Below, piece after piece: positions 34,326 through 43,331 of a stretch of DNA of 64,000 bases; the first letter of the stretch is position 1; each line of letters opens with the position of its first letter. Under the pieces are notes generated by a model. It was not told the origin of the DNA. It saw nothing but the letters and a program-made list of their open reading frames with translations, and searched no databases. Position numbers and translations under genes: made by a program. The DNA lies in contig CAZTZE010000017.1 of assembly GCA_964618215.1 (NCBI GenBank), positions 1-64,000 of the forward strand. Direction: 5' to 3'. This stretch comes from CG2-30-58-95 sp964618215 (GTDB lineage Bacteria; Chloroflexota; Anaerolineae; Anaerolineales; Villigracilaceae).

Positions 34326-35033
34326 TTACGGGGCTGCCTCAAGCAAATATGTGCCGTCGCTCTGCGTTTCCTTCGCCCAGCCGCTTTGCCCTCCCTCACC
34401 GAACTCCACCATCCACCAGTAGGTGTTTTCCGCACACACCGGACCGTCACGGATGATTACCCCGGCACCCTCCGGAACTGCTCCAACTTCATTTGCATTA
34501 GATCGTGGTTGATCATAGAATATCAACGAGTAACCACCCACATTAACCACCTGGGCATGGTCTCCCTTCCGCAATCTGGATGGCGGCGCTCCGGGGCAGT
34601 CTGGGATACCTGTCTCTGCGCTTGTGGGCGTTGCATCTGCGGTTGGCAGCACATTTGACGGAGGCAAGACAGGATTTGTGGTAGGCGTTATGCTTACTGA
34701 AGCGGGTGAATTGATTTTCTTGTAGATAAAATACCCCCCCACAGCGAGCACACTCAAGCATAACCCGCCAAACAGAACAACTAATCCAACGATCAGACAG
34801 GTGTTGCGGCTCTTTTTCGGGGCAGGTTCGGTGGAATAGTTGGTTTGCGGAAGGGGAGGCGGGGGAGCGTACTGCGGGTTTACCAGAGGCAGTGGAACAG
34901 CCTGGAATGGCGGTGGTTGAGGTTGAGAAATTATCGCTTCTGCCACGGGCTGGCCGCAATCCTCGCAGAATTGTGCTTCTACATCCAGGAACGCGCCACA
35001 CTGTTTACAGCGTTTGTTTGGGTCTGGCATCAT
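34326..35033 (-). CDS. Zinc-ribbon membrane protein with SH3-like domain
   Basis: 235 residues: an N-terminal zinc ribbon (CKQCGAFLD...FCEDCGQP, four Cys), a Pro-rich linker (about 38-72), one membrane helix (about 79-104), a Ser/Thr/Pro linker and a C-terminal SH3b-like domain (GDHAQVVNVGGYSLIFY, then GWAKETQSDGTYLLE). The ribbon would be cytoplasmic and the SH3 domain outside. The N-terminal half is almost identical to that of the gene at 35160-36122, while the C-terminal domains differ. SH3b domains often bind cell wall; the role here is unknown. Confidence 0.8.
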   Translation of the reverse strand: MMPDPNKRCKQCGAFLDVEAQFCEDCGQPVAEAIISQPQPPPFQAVPLPLVNPQYAPPPPLPQTNYSTEPAPKKSRNTCLIVGLVVLFGGLCLSVLAVGGYFIYKKINSPASVSITPTTNPVLPPSNVLPTADATPTSAETGIPDCPGAPPSRLRKGDHAQVVNVGGYSLIFYDQPRSNANEVGAVPEGAGVIIRDGPVCAENTYWWMVEFGEGGQSGWAKETQSDGTYLLEAAP

Positions 35034-35111
35034 ATAGCCTCTATTCGGTTGCTATGGTTGGGAGCGGTTATTGCGCAGCCGGTGTTCCGCACTTCCCGCA
35101 AAACTTTTTAC
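34720..35111. repeat. Duplicated 392-bp segment (copy A)
   Basis: This segment matches 35809-36200 at a constant offset of 1089 bases with few differences. It covers the membrane helix, linker and zinc ribbon of the SH3 protein, the intergenic stretch, and the last codons of a second zinc-ribbon gene (see 35054-35125). Confidence 0.85.
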
Positions 35112-35125
35112 AAATTTCAGGAGCG
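35054..35125 (-). pseudogene. Remnant 3' end of a zinc-ribbon gene
   Basis: On the minus strand this encodes KFCGKCGTPAAQ and a stop, the same C-terminus as the gene at 36157-36792 (KFCGKCGTPVAQ). Nothing upstream of it continues the gene. It was carried along in the segment duplication and is not functional by itself. Confidence 0.7.
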
Positions 35126-35159
35126 GTGAAAACACAGCATGACAGCCATCCTTTTCAAT

Positions 35160-36122
35160 CTAAGGCGCCGACCAAACTTTCAAATATTGATAGGCGACAT
35201 GGATGCCCGTCCTGCCCTGGATATACAGCCCAACCGACCCGGTATCGAAGGAGTCGTCAATGACCGTGGTCAGGAGGATATCATTGGCAAAGACAGAAAT
35301 TTGATTTCCCTGGCAGGTAACCCGCAAGCGGTTCGCCTGAGAGGCGTGCAAGGCCGGCGATATTGTCCAATCCTGGAGGCGATGCCATTCTCCATCCACC
35401 TTTTTGTCGATGACGTAATCGCCGTTGTAGCCTACCAGGAACAGGTAAAAGTTATTTTCATCCTTGAAGCGGAAGATCAGCCCATAGGTCCAGGCCTGGG
35501 GTCCTTCGACGAAGCGCGCCTGGCTTTCCAGGGTGAAATCAGCGTAGTTTTTATCCGGCAGCCATACAAAGTGGTTGTATTCCGACCCATCGCCCTGCAT
35601 GCGCCAATGAAATTCGGCGCCGGAAAATTCGCTCTGGATGTACGTTTTCTCAGCAATCCACTTGTCCTTAATGGAGGCGGGAGGCTGTGCAAAGTCGATA
35701 TCCAAGAGAAGCGTGGAGCCAGCCGGCTGGGGCGGTTCAGTCGGCGTGGAGCTAGGTGACTGTCCGGTCGCTGGGGGCATCGCCACCTGCGTGGGTGAAG
35801 CAAATCGGTTGTAGATAAAATACCCCCCCACCGCGAGTACACTCAAGCATAACCCGCCAAACAGCAAACCTAATCCAACGGTCAGACAGGTGTTGCTGTT
35901 CTTTTTCGGGGCAGGTTCAGTGGAATAGTTGGTTTGCGGAAGGGGAGGCGGGGGAGCATACTGTGGGTTTACCAAAGGCTGTGGAATAACCTGTAATGGC
36001 GACGGTTGAGATTGAGAAACCGTTGGTTCTGCCACGGGCTGGCCGCAATCCTCGCAGAATTGTGTGTTTTCATCCAGGAATGCGCCACAATGTTTGCAGC
36101 GTTTGTTTTGGTCTGGGATCAT
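35160..36122 (-). CDS. Zinc-ribbon membrane protein with LamG/DUF1080-like domain
   Basis: 320 residues. The N-terminal zinc ribbon (CKHCGAFLDENTQFCEDCG), Pro-rich linker and membrane helix (about 79-104) match those of the SH3 paralogue. The external part (about 137-320) is a beta-rich jelly-roll domain with NYADFTLESQARFVEG, YGLIFRFKDENNFYLFLV and GSVGLYIQGRTGIHVAYQ, the pattern of LamG or DUF1080 carbohydrate-binding domains. AGAGGTT precedes the ATG. Its role may be extracellular ligand binding. Confidence 0.82.
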   Translation of the reverse strand: MIPDQNKRCKHCGAFLDENTQFCEDCGQPVAEPTVSQSQPSPLQVIPQPLVNPQYAPPPPLPQTNYSTEPAPKKNSNTCLTVGLGLLFGGLCLSVLAVGGYFIYNRFASPTQVAMPPATGQSPSSTPTEPPQPAGSTLLLDIDFAQPPASIKDKWIAEKTYIQSEFSGAEFHWRMQGDGSEYNHFVWLPDKNYADFTLESQARFVEGPQAWTYGLIFRFKDENNFYLFLVGYNGDYVIDKKVDGEWHRLQDWTISPALHASQANRLRVTCQGNQISVFANDILLTTVIDDSFDTGSVGLYIQGRTGIHVAYQYLKVWSAP

Positions 36123-36156
36123 ATAACCTCTATTCGGTTGCTATGGTTTGGAGCGG

Positions 36157-36792
36157 TTATTGCGCAACCGGTGTTCCACACTTCCCGCAAAACTTTTTAC
36201 CAACTTTTATCGCAGCACCGCAATTTCCGCAAAACGCGGCGGCATCTACAGAAGGGGCCGGGGGGGACGGAGCAGCTTGGGGAGGGTTCACTTTTTCGAG
36301 AAATCCATCCAGCGTTCCCCAAAGCAGTCCCTCTGCACCCGGCAGCTTGTGGCTTTTTTGGTTCTTCCCATCCTCCAGGATGAGCTGCAGCCCTTCGGGT
36401 GTGTTTTCGATCTTGAAGGAAGTGCCCCTGCTTTTTTTGCCGGGGAGCTGAATATTCCAGATCCCAAGATACGGAACACCATCCGAATCCAGGCTGAAGA
36501 TCAGCTCCTGATTCTTCTTTTGGCAGGTCAACATGCCGCCCAAACCTGGAGAACCAAAGTAGGTTGCTTTCCAGGCCGAGCGTGAACCCCCTTGGGAAGA
36601 CGGTCGGGTTTTCATCCATTCGGCCAGGGGAAACAGGCTGCCGGCCAGAGCGCCCAGGTCTGCTGCTTTTCCCAGGCTGAGCATGTTCAGCGCCTGATCA
36701 AGTACATCTAAATTCTCAGCCACGGGAAGTGGGATGGATATCTTCTGCTCCAGGGAAGCAAAGTCAATGGAGAAATCTTCGTTCGCCTTCAT
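36157..36792 (-). CDS. Protein with C-terminal zinc ribbon
   Basis: 211 residues with no membrane segment. The first 170 residues are of unknown fold (FSLDSDGVPYLGIWNIQLPG, TPEGLQLILEDGKNQ). A Pro-rich hinge leads to a C-terminal zinc ribbon, CGNCGAAIKVGKKFCGKCG. Its ATG overlaps the stop of the giant secreted protein gene (TGATG), so the two are translationally coupled. It is probably a cytoplasmic partner of the locus. Confidence 0.78.
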   Translation of the reverse strand: MKANEDFSIDFASLEQKISIPLPVAENLDVLDQALNMLSLGKAADLGALAGSLFPLAEWMKTRPSSQGGSRSAWKATYFGSPGLGGMLTCQKKNQELIFSLDSDGVPYLGIWNIQLPGKKSRGTSFKIENTPEGLQLILEDGKNQKSHKLPGAEGLLWGTLDGFLEKVNPPQAAPSPPAPSVDAAAFCGNCGAAIKVGKKFCGKCGTPVAQ

Positions 36793-39700
36793 CAGTCCAC
36801 CTCCTTGGCCGAATGCGTCGAATTGAGTCTTGTAATGTACCGATTGAACCACATGGTAGAATAACGGTAGTAAGAGCCATCCGCTTGCACCATGGAGGAA
36901 TCGGACTGTAACGATTTTTCATTGGCCAGAGATGTATAAAGGTATGACAAGCCGAGAGCGTCCATAATTTCCTTACGTGAAGCGCCCGCAAACCAGGCTC
37001 TGAGCCCTCGCAGAGCCCCGGAGAGTGGCACCGCGTAGCCTAGGTGAGCGCATAAGAGGCACAAAGGAAGGACAAGGACGGCAATGTAAGCGGCCACTTC
37101 GGCCATCCTTGCTCTCTCTCCCCAAATATTATCCATCAACCCATCCGGCGATGCATAAGATGGGTCTTTCCATTTTTGTTCCCACCATGGATCCAGCGCT
37201 TTATAAGCCTTGTAGCGGTCATTTCCAGAGAGGAAGAAACTGGCCCAAACATGAAACGGCCGCATGGCATAATGATCGTATTCGATGCCATTCATGCAGT
37301 GCATCAAGATCATCCCATTTTTCACTTCTTCGCCGCTATCATAATGCCGGCGCTGGTCCAGCCATTCGCAGATCGAGTCCTGCAAGTTCCGGCAGACATA
37401 TGGGCTTTCTTTGCCAAGACATTCTGGAATAATCCAGGCTATGTTATAGAGCGGCCCGCGGGCATAAAGGGGTACTTTTTCGTTCAAGGCACTAAACATG
37501 CGGCGAGCGTTAGCGGGCGTATCTTCGTCCACCCAAAACGGATTGTTGATCTTGGGAGTTATCTTTTTATCGGTGAGCATCGCTCTGAGCATTTTGCCGA
37601 CGTTATCATTCAGGTCAATGGTCACGCTGGCTTCCAGGGTGATCTCGGAATCTTTACCGGCCCATTCGCAGGAAAGCCGGTAGACCGCTTGCGGCAGGGT
37701 CTGCCAGGATAAATCCTTGTACCGCAGGATCCAGCACGCCGAGCCTTTGACCAGGGCGGCGCCGCGGTTTTCTGGATAATTTTCTTCAGGCCGGGTGTGC
37801 TGGACCGCGGAGCACCGGTCCAGTGAGAGGCTGGAGCCGGGTGGGTCCTCGATGTTCAGCATCAGGGACTGCTTGGGAAGCGGCTTGCCAGAGGGCAGCA
37901 CGGTCAGGTAGGCGTAAGCCTCTGAAGTACCACGCAGCCGGCCAGGTGTCACCCACAACTGCAACTTGAGGAACTGCGGCTTGACGGAGATCTCATAATC
38001 CGACTGGTCCAGCTCATAATTCGTAGGCCCGCCATCCTTGAGCCTGGCCTTCACGGACAACTTGTGAGGCCGGTCAATGCGTTCTTTGGTTGCTTTGAGA
38101 CCATAGCTTGAGATCAGGTCATAGGCAAAAAGGCCCGCACCGCTTTGCGCTTCATTAACTTTCGGGTGATTAAAATCCGTGATATCCCCATCCGCCTTCC
38201 AACCGATGTAACCAATTTCAACCATGTCTTCGGCTTCCAGGTATTGGAGCTCTTTCGACACTTCTTTATCCGTGCGAATAAAGAATAACGCCAGCGGCAG
38301 TGTGTCCACGCCATCGGCAACAAACTCCATTTCATCGTATGACTCGTCGTTGTAGGTGTGCCCGCCGGAAGCACGCGTATCCCCCCGGTCATAGCTGTAA
38401 GCCAGCATTGTCACTTGCGGACGTAGTTGATAGGTGATCTCCGCATCGTAGGGTTCCTGGTCGTCCCGCGGGATGGCAGTGACCTGGAGCTTGAGATTGC
38501 CTTCTTCGTCGGTCAGGTGTTCGCCAAACGCCTCTTCGAGTTTGTCCTCTTTCAGCGTCATCTTCACCCGCCAGGTCATTCCATCGTCGAGCAAGCGAGC
38601 TTCCTCCAGGACCAGGAGATCCGGATGGGCGGTACAGAGCGCTTCTGGTTTGGGGAAATCGTACTCGAAACTGACCTGCACTGGTGTGCTGGTGCCGCGA
38701 ACGCAGAAGTAGACCAACATATCCGGCACCAACCAGCATTTTTCAGCCTTGACATAGCGGATGACCGGTTGGCCCTGCGCCGCCTTCGCCACCAGATCCA
38801 CAGCCATGATCACTTTGACCTGGGCCGAGGCGCCACCCTGGGCGGCTGAGGCGTTGAACTTCACCAGCACTTCGCCCTGGCTGGGTTGGCCCACCTGGGT
38901 GAAGTTGCAGTTGATCTGCCCCTGCCCGCTGACCGGCGTGACCTGCAAGAAGCCAGCCGCCGTACCCGGCACATCCACCCGGATGGCGGAATCCGCGGCC
39001 CTGGCTGTGGCGCCGTCCGCGGTCACCTGCCAGACTGCGGCGTTGACCGAAACCGGCTGCTTGGGCATGAGCATGACCGCCTCACTGCTGATCTGCAAAA
39101 TGTAACCCACCACCTGCTTGGGGTCTTGTTCTTCCTGGTCTTTGCCGGCTTTGGCCCGGTTTTCACGATTGATGCTCAAGATGGTCGCCACCGCCGAGGC
39201 GAGAATACCCCCAGCAACCAACACGCCAGCCCCCGCACCCAGCGCGCCGCCCACGTCAACGACGACCTGCCAGGGGGCAGAAGATGCTCTGGAACCTACC
39301 GGACCAACCCGAATGCCCCTGGCGACCTGGATCATCTGTGCCTTCACGTTCTGAAAGGCTTCCATGCTCTGACTGCCGGCTCTGCCGTCTACGTAGATCG
39401 GACCTACCGCTGTTTGGGCTAGCATTCTGACCACCACGCCCGGCCCCACGTATACATACAAATGCTCGGTGTAGCATGGAGCAGTATAGGAGTCTCCAGG
39501 CCGGCCGGTATCATTCTGTTCGTGCATATGCTCGCGCGTATTTAACAGCGCTGGATAGCCGCTCCAGGTGGTCTCAGAGAACGTTTCCACATACCCCGCC
39601 GCGCTATACTCATCGAGGGGGACTCGGTACACTTGGAGATCGGCGGCGGACTGAACCTCCGACGCGCCCCGGTCGATATGTACCTGGATCATGGCATTGG

Positions 39701-39920
39701 CTTTAGGATCTTCGTCGATTGTACTGAGATCCGCCAGGAAAGAAATATCATCTCCATCATCAGACAGATTGTCTCCCTCCCACCCGGACGGCAGCGGATC
39801 CCACGTGGCCTCCATCAGGATCGTCTGGGCCAAAGCACGACCAGTCAACAGCGAGGCACTGAGAATCAACATGAACAAAACCAAACCCCAATAGCGATTG
39901 CGTTTGTGTCCCATCGTCAT
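36792..39920 (-). CDS. Giant secreted/membrane protein with possible transglutaminase-like domain
   Basis: 1042 residues. A signal sequence occupies about 1-32 (RYWGLVLFMLILSASLLTG, then ALA-Q). A second hydrophobic stretch at about 220-248 may anchor it, and the middle (about 300-800) is beta-rich. Near the end, Cys843 (YVCRNLQ), His890 (FHVWASFF) and Asp910 (ALDPWW) have the order and spacing of a transglutaminase-like Cys-His-Asp triad. A further hydrophobic segment lies near 970-990. The start is set by AAGGAGGT at 39920. It overlaps the genes on both sides (TAATG, TGATG). No family is recognised, and the enzyme call is inference. Confidence 0.7.
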   Translation of the reverse strand: MTMGHKRNRYWGLVLFMLILSASLLTGRALAQTILMEATWDPLPSGWEGDNLSDDGDDISFLADLSTIDEDPKANAMIQVHIDRGASEVQSAADLQVYRVPLDEYSAAGYVETFSETTWSGYPALLNTREHMHEQNDTGRPGDSYTAPCYTEHLYVYVGPGVVVRMLAQTAVGPIYVDGRAGSQSMEAFQNVKAQMIQVARGIRVGPVGSRASSAPWQVVVDVGGALGAGAGVLVAGGILASAVATILSINRENRAKAGKDQEEQDPKQVVGYILQISSEAVMLMPKQPVSVNAAVWQVTADGATARAADSAIRVDVPGTAAGFLQVTPVSGQGQINCNFTQVGQPSQGEVLVKFNASAAQGGASAQVKVIMAVDLVAKAAQGQPVIRYVKAEKCWLVPDMLVYFCVRGTSTPVQVSFEYDFPKPEALCTAHPDLLVLEEARLLDDGMTWRVKMTLKEDKLEEAFGEHLTDEEGNLKLQVTAIPRDDQEPYDAEITYQLRPQVTMLAYSYDRGDTRASGGHTYNDESYDEMEFVADGVDTLPLALFFIRTDKEVSKELQYLEAEDMVEIGYIGWKADGDITDFNHPKVNEAQSGAGLFAYDLISSYGLKATKERIDRPHKLSVKARLKDGGPTNYELDQSDYEISVKPQFLKLQLWVTPGRLRGTSEAYAYLTVLPSGKPLPKQSLMLNIEDPPGSSLSLDRCSAVQHTRPEENYPENRGAALVKGSACWILRYKDLSWQTLPQAVYRLSCEWAGKDSEITLEASVTIDLNDNVGKMLRAMLTDKKITPKINNPFWVDEDTPANARRMFSALNEKVPLYARGPLYNIAWIIPECLGKESPYVCRNLQDSICEWLDQRRHYDSGEEVKNGMILMHCMNGIEYDHYAMRPFHVWASFFLSGNDRYKAYKALDPWWEQKWKDPSYASPDGLMDNIWGERARMAEVAAYIAVLVLPLCLLCAHLGYAVPLSGALRGLRAWFAGASRKEIMDALGLSYLYTSLANEKSLQSDSSMVQADGSYYRYSTMWFNRYITRLNSTHSAKEVD

Positions 39921-40600
39921 TACCTCCTTGCCGCCCGCCAGGCGGTACCCAGGGATGTAAACAGACAAACCAACTTTGTTATCCCGCCCACACAGGCCCC
40001 CAGCATGCCGGTCGCTGATTGTGTACCCATGATGGCTGCCTTGAACGATCCGAACAGCAAGCCACCCTGAAGCAGGAAAAGGCCAAGCGCAGCTACTACA
40101 GTTACAAGTGAAACTGGACCGCGTTTCTTGTCCGCGGCTAGTCCGCTTACCAGGCCGACCACCGTCAATATCACTTGCAGGCAGGCTGTCAGCCAGGCGC
40201 TTGTATCCTGGGTAGCAAGAGTCGTCACCAACGTGATGGCTGAGGCAATCGTGAGTCCCACCACCGAGCCGCGCAGGGAGCGTCCCACCGAAGCAGTTTT
40301 GCGGGAGACAACCGATCGAGCCGCTTTGGTCACCATTGGAGTAAAGGTAGGCAGCGTATTTCCCACCACTGTCTGCCAGCCTAAGGGCAATCCGGTTGAT
40401 GCGGCGCCGAGCATGCCTTGTGCGGCTTTACCAACCGCCTGAATCTGACTCTGCTGTAATGCGATCGGTCGTTTTGCCGGACTGTGTGGAGGCGGCTTCA
40501 CCGAGGAAGCCGTCACTGCTGTGCCACACGTCTTACAGAATTTAGCTTTCGCTGAAATTTGGGCTCCACAGCGAGGGCACACGGGCATTGAATTCTGCAT
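39920..40600 (-). CDS. Zinc-ribbon multi-span membrane protein
   Basis: 226 residues. An N-terminal zinc ribbon (CPRCGAQISAKAKFCKTCG) and a basic Pro-rich stretch are followed by a Gly/Ala-rich region and about four membrane helices in the second half (GLTIASAITLVTTLA, ACLQVILTVVGLVSGLA, LVTVVAALGLFLLQGGLLFG, then a last one). Its TAA overlaps the ATG of the giant protein gene. AGGAG precedes its start at 40600. Confidence 0.78.
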   Translation of the reverse strand: MQNSMPVCPRCGAQISAKAKFCKTCGTAVTASSVKPPPHSPAKRPIALQQSQIQAVGKAAQGMLGAASTGLPLGWQTVVGNTLPTFTPMVTKAARSVVSRKTASVGRSLRGSVVGLTIASAITLVTTLATQDTSAWLTACLQVILTVVGLVSGLAADKKRGPVSLVTVVAALGLFLLQGGLLFGSFKAAIMGTQSATGMLGACVGGITKLVCLFTSLGTAWRAARR

Positions 40601-40689
40601 GTCAATTCTCCTATTTCGGTTAAGACAAACCAAACTTGCATAGAGCAAAGGAGAAGGCAGGAGAGTGTTCTTTTATTATCCCCATTCCA

Positions 40690-41508
40690 TTATACACTAA
40701 CCATTCGCTGAACCACATCTTCCACCTGTGCCATAACGCGGTCAGGCACAACAATATCCAAAATCAGTTCGTCGTTACGCGGAAGCCATGTGCTGATCGT
40801 GATCAGCAACCGCGTTGGGTGTCCCCGTTCCCACTCCACTTGTTTAAGTTTCGTTGAGTCGCCATCCATTTTTACATATCGCCCCAACGCATAGATTTCT
40901 CGTCCGCTCAACGCCACTTCTCCTGGCTCCGTCTGATGATAGCTTTGCCGCGCTGCTTGCCAATTCCCCAGCGTCACGACACTGCCAATCAAGCCACCCA
41001 CCGAACCTCCCGCCAGCGCCCCCAGAATGCCCCCCACTCCGATCTCCAGTAGCGTCTCCCAGTCAAAGGCACGGAACGAGGCATTGCTCGCTCCGAGCGC
41101 TCCGCCAACCAACAACCCCGCTACTGCGAGCAGGAAAGTCAGACACCCCACCGGTAACAAGCGGTCTTCCTGCGCTTCCTGCCAGCGTGTCTCACGCAGC
41201 GCGGCCCATTCTTCCATCGTATAGATCCACCGTACTTGGGGACGTTCACTGCCCAAAAAGTTCCGTATCTGCCGTACCTGATGCTGCCCCCATAGCGCCA
41301 CAAAAACTGAAATAGCGCCGAACAGAGCCACAGGCAAACCTGCCAACAACAGCGCCCCTCCAGGCACGATTCCAACGATCACCAGCCCTCCTACTACCAG
41401 GAACCCTGCCAGGGTCAACGCCGTTATCCCCAGCAACGGCCATAAACCAGGTAAAAAGGGATTGGGGATGTTGCGCCCCGAAGGTGATAGAACAGATGAA
41501 GAAGTCAT
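40690..41508 (-). CDS. Membrane protein of the zinc-ribbon locus
   Basis: 272 residues with four hydrophobic segments (about 22-45, 48-72, 120-142 and 157-185) and a soluble C-terminal domain of about 85 residues (GEVALSGREIYALGRYVKM...). It has no zinc ribbon. It lies 89 bases upstream of the zinc-ribbon gene on the same strand and probably begins the locus. I do not recognise the family. Confidence 0.7.
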   Translation of the reverse strand: MTSSSVLSPSGRNIPNPFLPGLWPLLGITALTLAGFLVVGGLVIVGIVPGGALLLAGLPVALFGAISVFVALWGQHQVRQIRNFLGSERPQVRWIYTMEEWAALRETRWQEAQEDRLLPVGCLTFLLAVAGLLVGGALGASNASFRAFDWETLLEIGVGGILGALAGGSVGGLIGSVVTLGNWQAARQSYHQTEPGEVALSGREIYALGRYVKMDGDSTKLKQVEWERGHPTRLLITISTWLPRNDELILDIVVPDRVMAQVEDVVQRMVSV

Positions 41509-41541
41509 GGTTACAAGTTGAACTAAGCCGTTTGATACAGA

Positions 41542-41712
41542 TCACTCCTCGATCTTCATCTTCTTCTCCAGCCAACGGACGAAGCTGGAGAGAAGCAGCG
41601 TCATCGAAAGGTACAGGAAGGCAATAACGTTGAAGGTTTCCATGACGTGGAAGGTGCTGGCGCGGCGCAGGCGGCCCATCTGGGTCAGTTCCGGGACGGC
41701 CAGGAGGGTTGC
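41542..41712 (-). pseudogene. Truncated amino-acid ABC permease
   Basis: The 56 codons and stop encode the C-terminus of a His/Glu/Gln-type permease and are nearly the same as the end of the intact gene at 42387-43244, with about six residue changes. The nucleotide match runs 41535-41712 against 42380-42557. The reading frame breaks at 41713, where antitoxin-side DNA begins. It is either a paralogue destroyed by insertion or a partial duplication. Confidence 0.8.
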
Positions 41713-41730
41713 ATAGCCTTCTATATGGTC

Positions 41731-42003
41731 TTAAGCCGCTTGGCGTTGCTCTACCGCTGACCAAAATTCTTCTTCCGATAAGCCTTTACCTTCTTTCAGA
41801 CTTTGCCTGGACTTCTCTAACATTGCCTGGAAACGAGGCGAACGCGCTAGAACAAGATTTTCCAGGTCTTCATCGTTGCTGGGAGCGATAAGGACGACTG
41901 CTGCTTTGCCATTTCGCGTGATGACGATTGGCCCTTCCGCGATGCACTGGTCTACATACGCGCTCAAATGTGTTTTTACATCTGCCAATGATGCGATTCT
42001 CAT
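41731..42003 (-). CDS. Phd/YefM-type antitoxin
   Basis: 90 residues. The N-terminal MRIASLADVKTHLSAYVDQ and VITRNGKAAVVLIAP are the Phd/YefM DNA-binding fold; the acidic C-terminal helix should bind the toxin. It starts inside the toxin gene (4-base overlap, ATGA) and so is the second gene, the reverse of the usual Phd/YefM order. Confidence 0.9.
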   Translation of the reverse strand: MRIASLADVKTHLSAYVDQCIAEGPIVITRNGKAAVVLIAPSNDEDLENLVLARSPRFQAMLEKSRQSLKEGKGLSEEEFWSAVEQRQAA

Positions 42004-42323
42004 TCTGTATACTCCTCGCCGCCGACAAATAGCCGATTACCTTCTTTTATACCTATCGCCAATACCCACACTTCCTGTTGTTCCTCGTCTATTTCGTACA
42101 GCACTCGATAGCGATTATTTGGCCCAAATCGTAGTTCCCATGTTGCACCGTAGGGGGCTGGTTGGTCTAATGTTTTCCGGTTACGAGTTTCGATATCAGG
42201 TGTATGGATCAGTTGCTCTCTAATCGTTTGGCGGATCAGGTTATGGTATTTCCGCTCTATCCATTCCAAGTGCCCGACTGCTTCTGGCGCAAATTTTAGG
42301 GAGTGGGGTTGCTTCGGTGACAT
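42000..42323 (-). CDS. RelE/ParE-superfamily toxin
   Basis: 107 residues with the RelE/ParE pattern: FAPEAVGHLEWIERKYHNLI, then WELRFGPNNRYRVLYEID and VWVLAIGIKEGNRLFVGG. It probably cuts mRNA on the ribosome or inhibits gyrase. It lies directly upstream of the antitoxin, and the pair is bracketed by 178-bp related copies of the permease 3' end. Confidence 0.88.
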   Translation of the reverse strand: MSPKQPHSLKFAPEAVGHLEWIERKYHNLIRQTIREQLIHTPDIETRNRKTLDQPAPYGATWELRFGPNNRYRVLYEIDEEQQEVWVLAIGIKEGNRLFVGGEEYTE

Positions 42324-42386
42324 TGACTACAATTATAGCTATTATACTGGTTATGTCAATCGTGTCAAAAAGGCGGTTTATACAGA

Positions 42387-43244
42387 TCACTCCTCGATCT
42401 TCATCTTCTTCTCCAGCCAACGCACGATGCTGGAGAGCAGCAGCGTCATCGAAAGGTACATGAAGGCGATTACGTTGAAAGTTTCCATCACGCGGAAAGT
42501 GGTCGCGCGGCGCAGGCGGCCCATCTGGGTCAGTTCCGGGACGGCCAGGACGGTTGCCAGCGAGGAGTCCTTCAGGCAGGCAATGAAGTCATTGCCCAGC
42601 GGCGGCAGCACGCGGCGGACGGCTTGCGGCAGGATGATGAAGCGCATCGCCTGGAAGTAATTCATGCCCAACGACTTGGCCGCCTCCATCTGCCCTTTGC
42701 TGATGGATTGGATGCCGGCGCGAAAGACTTCCGCCTCGTATGCGCCATAACCGAATCCGAGTGCGATAATAGCGCGTCCTTCCATGGATATAACGCGGAT
42801 ACTGAATGTGGCCAATGATTGAAAAAGAGCGATGTTCGGAAAGCTGGTTATCCCCCATACTCCAATTGCTTTGATCATTTCTACAAGAACGGGGACCAAT
42901 GCGAAGGCAATGTAAAGCAACAAAACAACGAGAGGAATACCGCGCACAACCTCTACATACAAAGTTGACACATTGTAAAGAAAGACATTTTTAGAAACGC
43001 GCGCCAGCCCGGTAATAAGTCCAAGAACAGTTGCCAGCAGGAACGAAAAAAGCGTAATGCGCAATGTGGACTTTACACCCAGGGTCAGGTAAATGAAAGT
43101 GTCGTTATAATTCTTTGAGGTTAAAATGAGAATAGATAATGCAAGACCGCTAAGTATAAGTACAATTGCCCACCAGGGCCATTTCGAGATATTAAAATCA
43201 ATCGGAATTAGTCCACGCTGCCTTTGTTCAGTTTTAGATTGCAT
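42387..43244 (-). CDS. Amino-acid ABC transporter permease
   Basis: 285 residues with about five membrane spans. The cytoplasmic EAA loop is EAAKSLGMNYFQAMRFIILPQA, which contacts the ATPase. It belongs to the His/Glu/Gln/Arg (HisM/GlnP) permease family. The binding protein gene lies upstream on the same strand (43332-44153). No ATPase gene is adjacent. The 3' end is duplicated at 41535-41712. Confidence 0.92.
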   Translation of the reverse strand: MQSKTEQRQRGLIPIDFNISKWPWWAIVLILSGLALSILILTSKNYNDTFIYLTLGVKSTLRITLFSFLLATVLGLITGLARVSKNVFLYNVSTLYVEVVRGIPLVVLLLYIAFALVPVLVEMIKAIGVWGITSFPNIALFQSLATFSIRVISMEGRAIIALGFGYGAYEAEVFRAGIQSISKGQMEAAKSLGMNYFQAMRFIILPQAVRRVLPPLGNDFIACLKDSSLATVLAVPELTQMGRLRRATTFRVMETFNVIAFMYLSMTLLLSSIVRWLEKKMKIEE

Positions 43245-43331
43245 CTAAGTCTCCAGCATAAATGAAATTCAAGCAAGATGGGGGCTGAGGCCCCCATCTT
43301 GCAGGAGTGTCAGAAACGGCTTTTGAACGGG

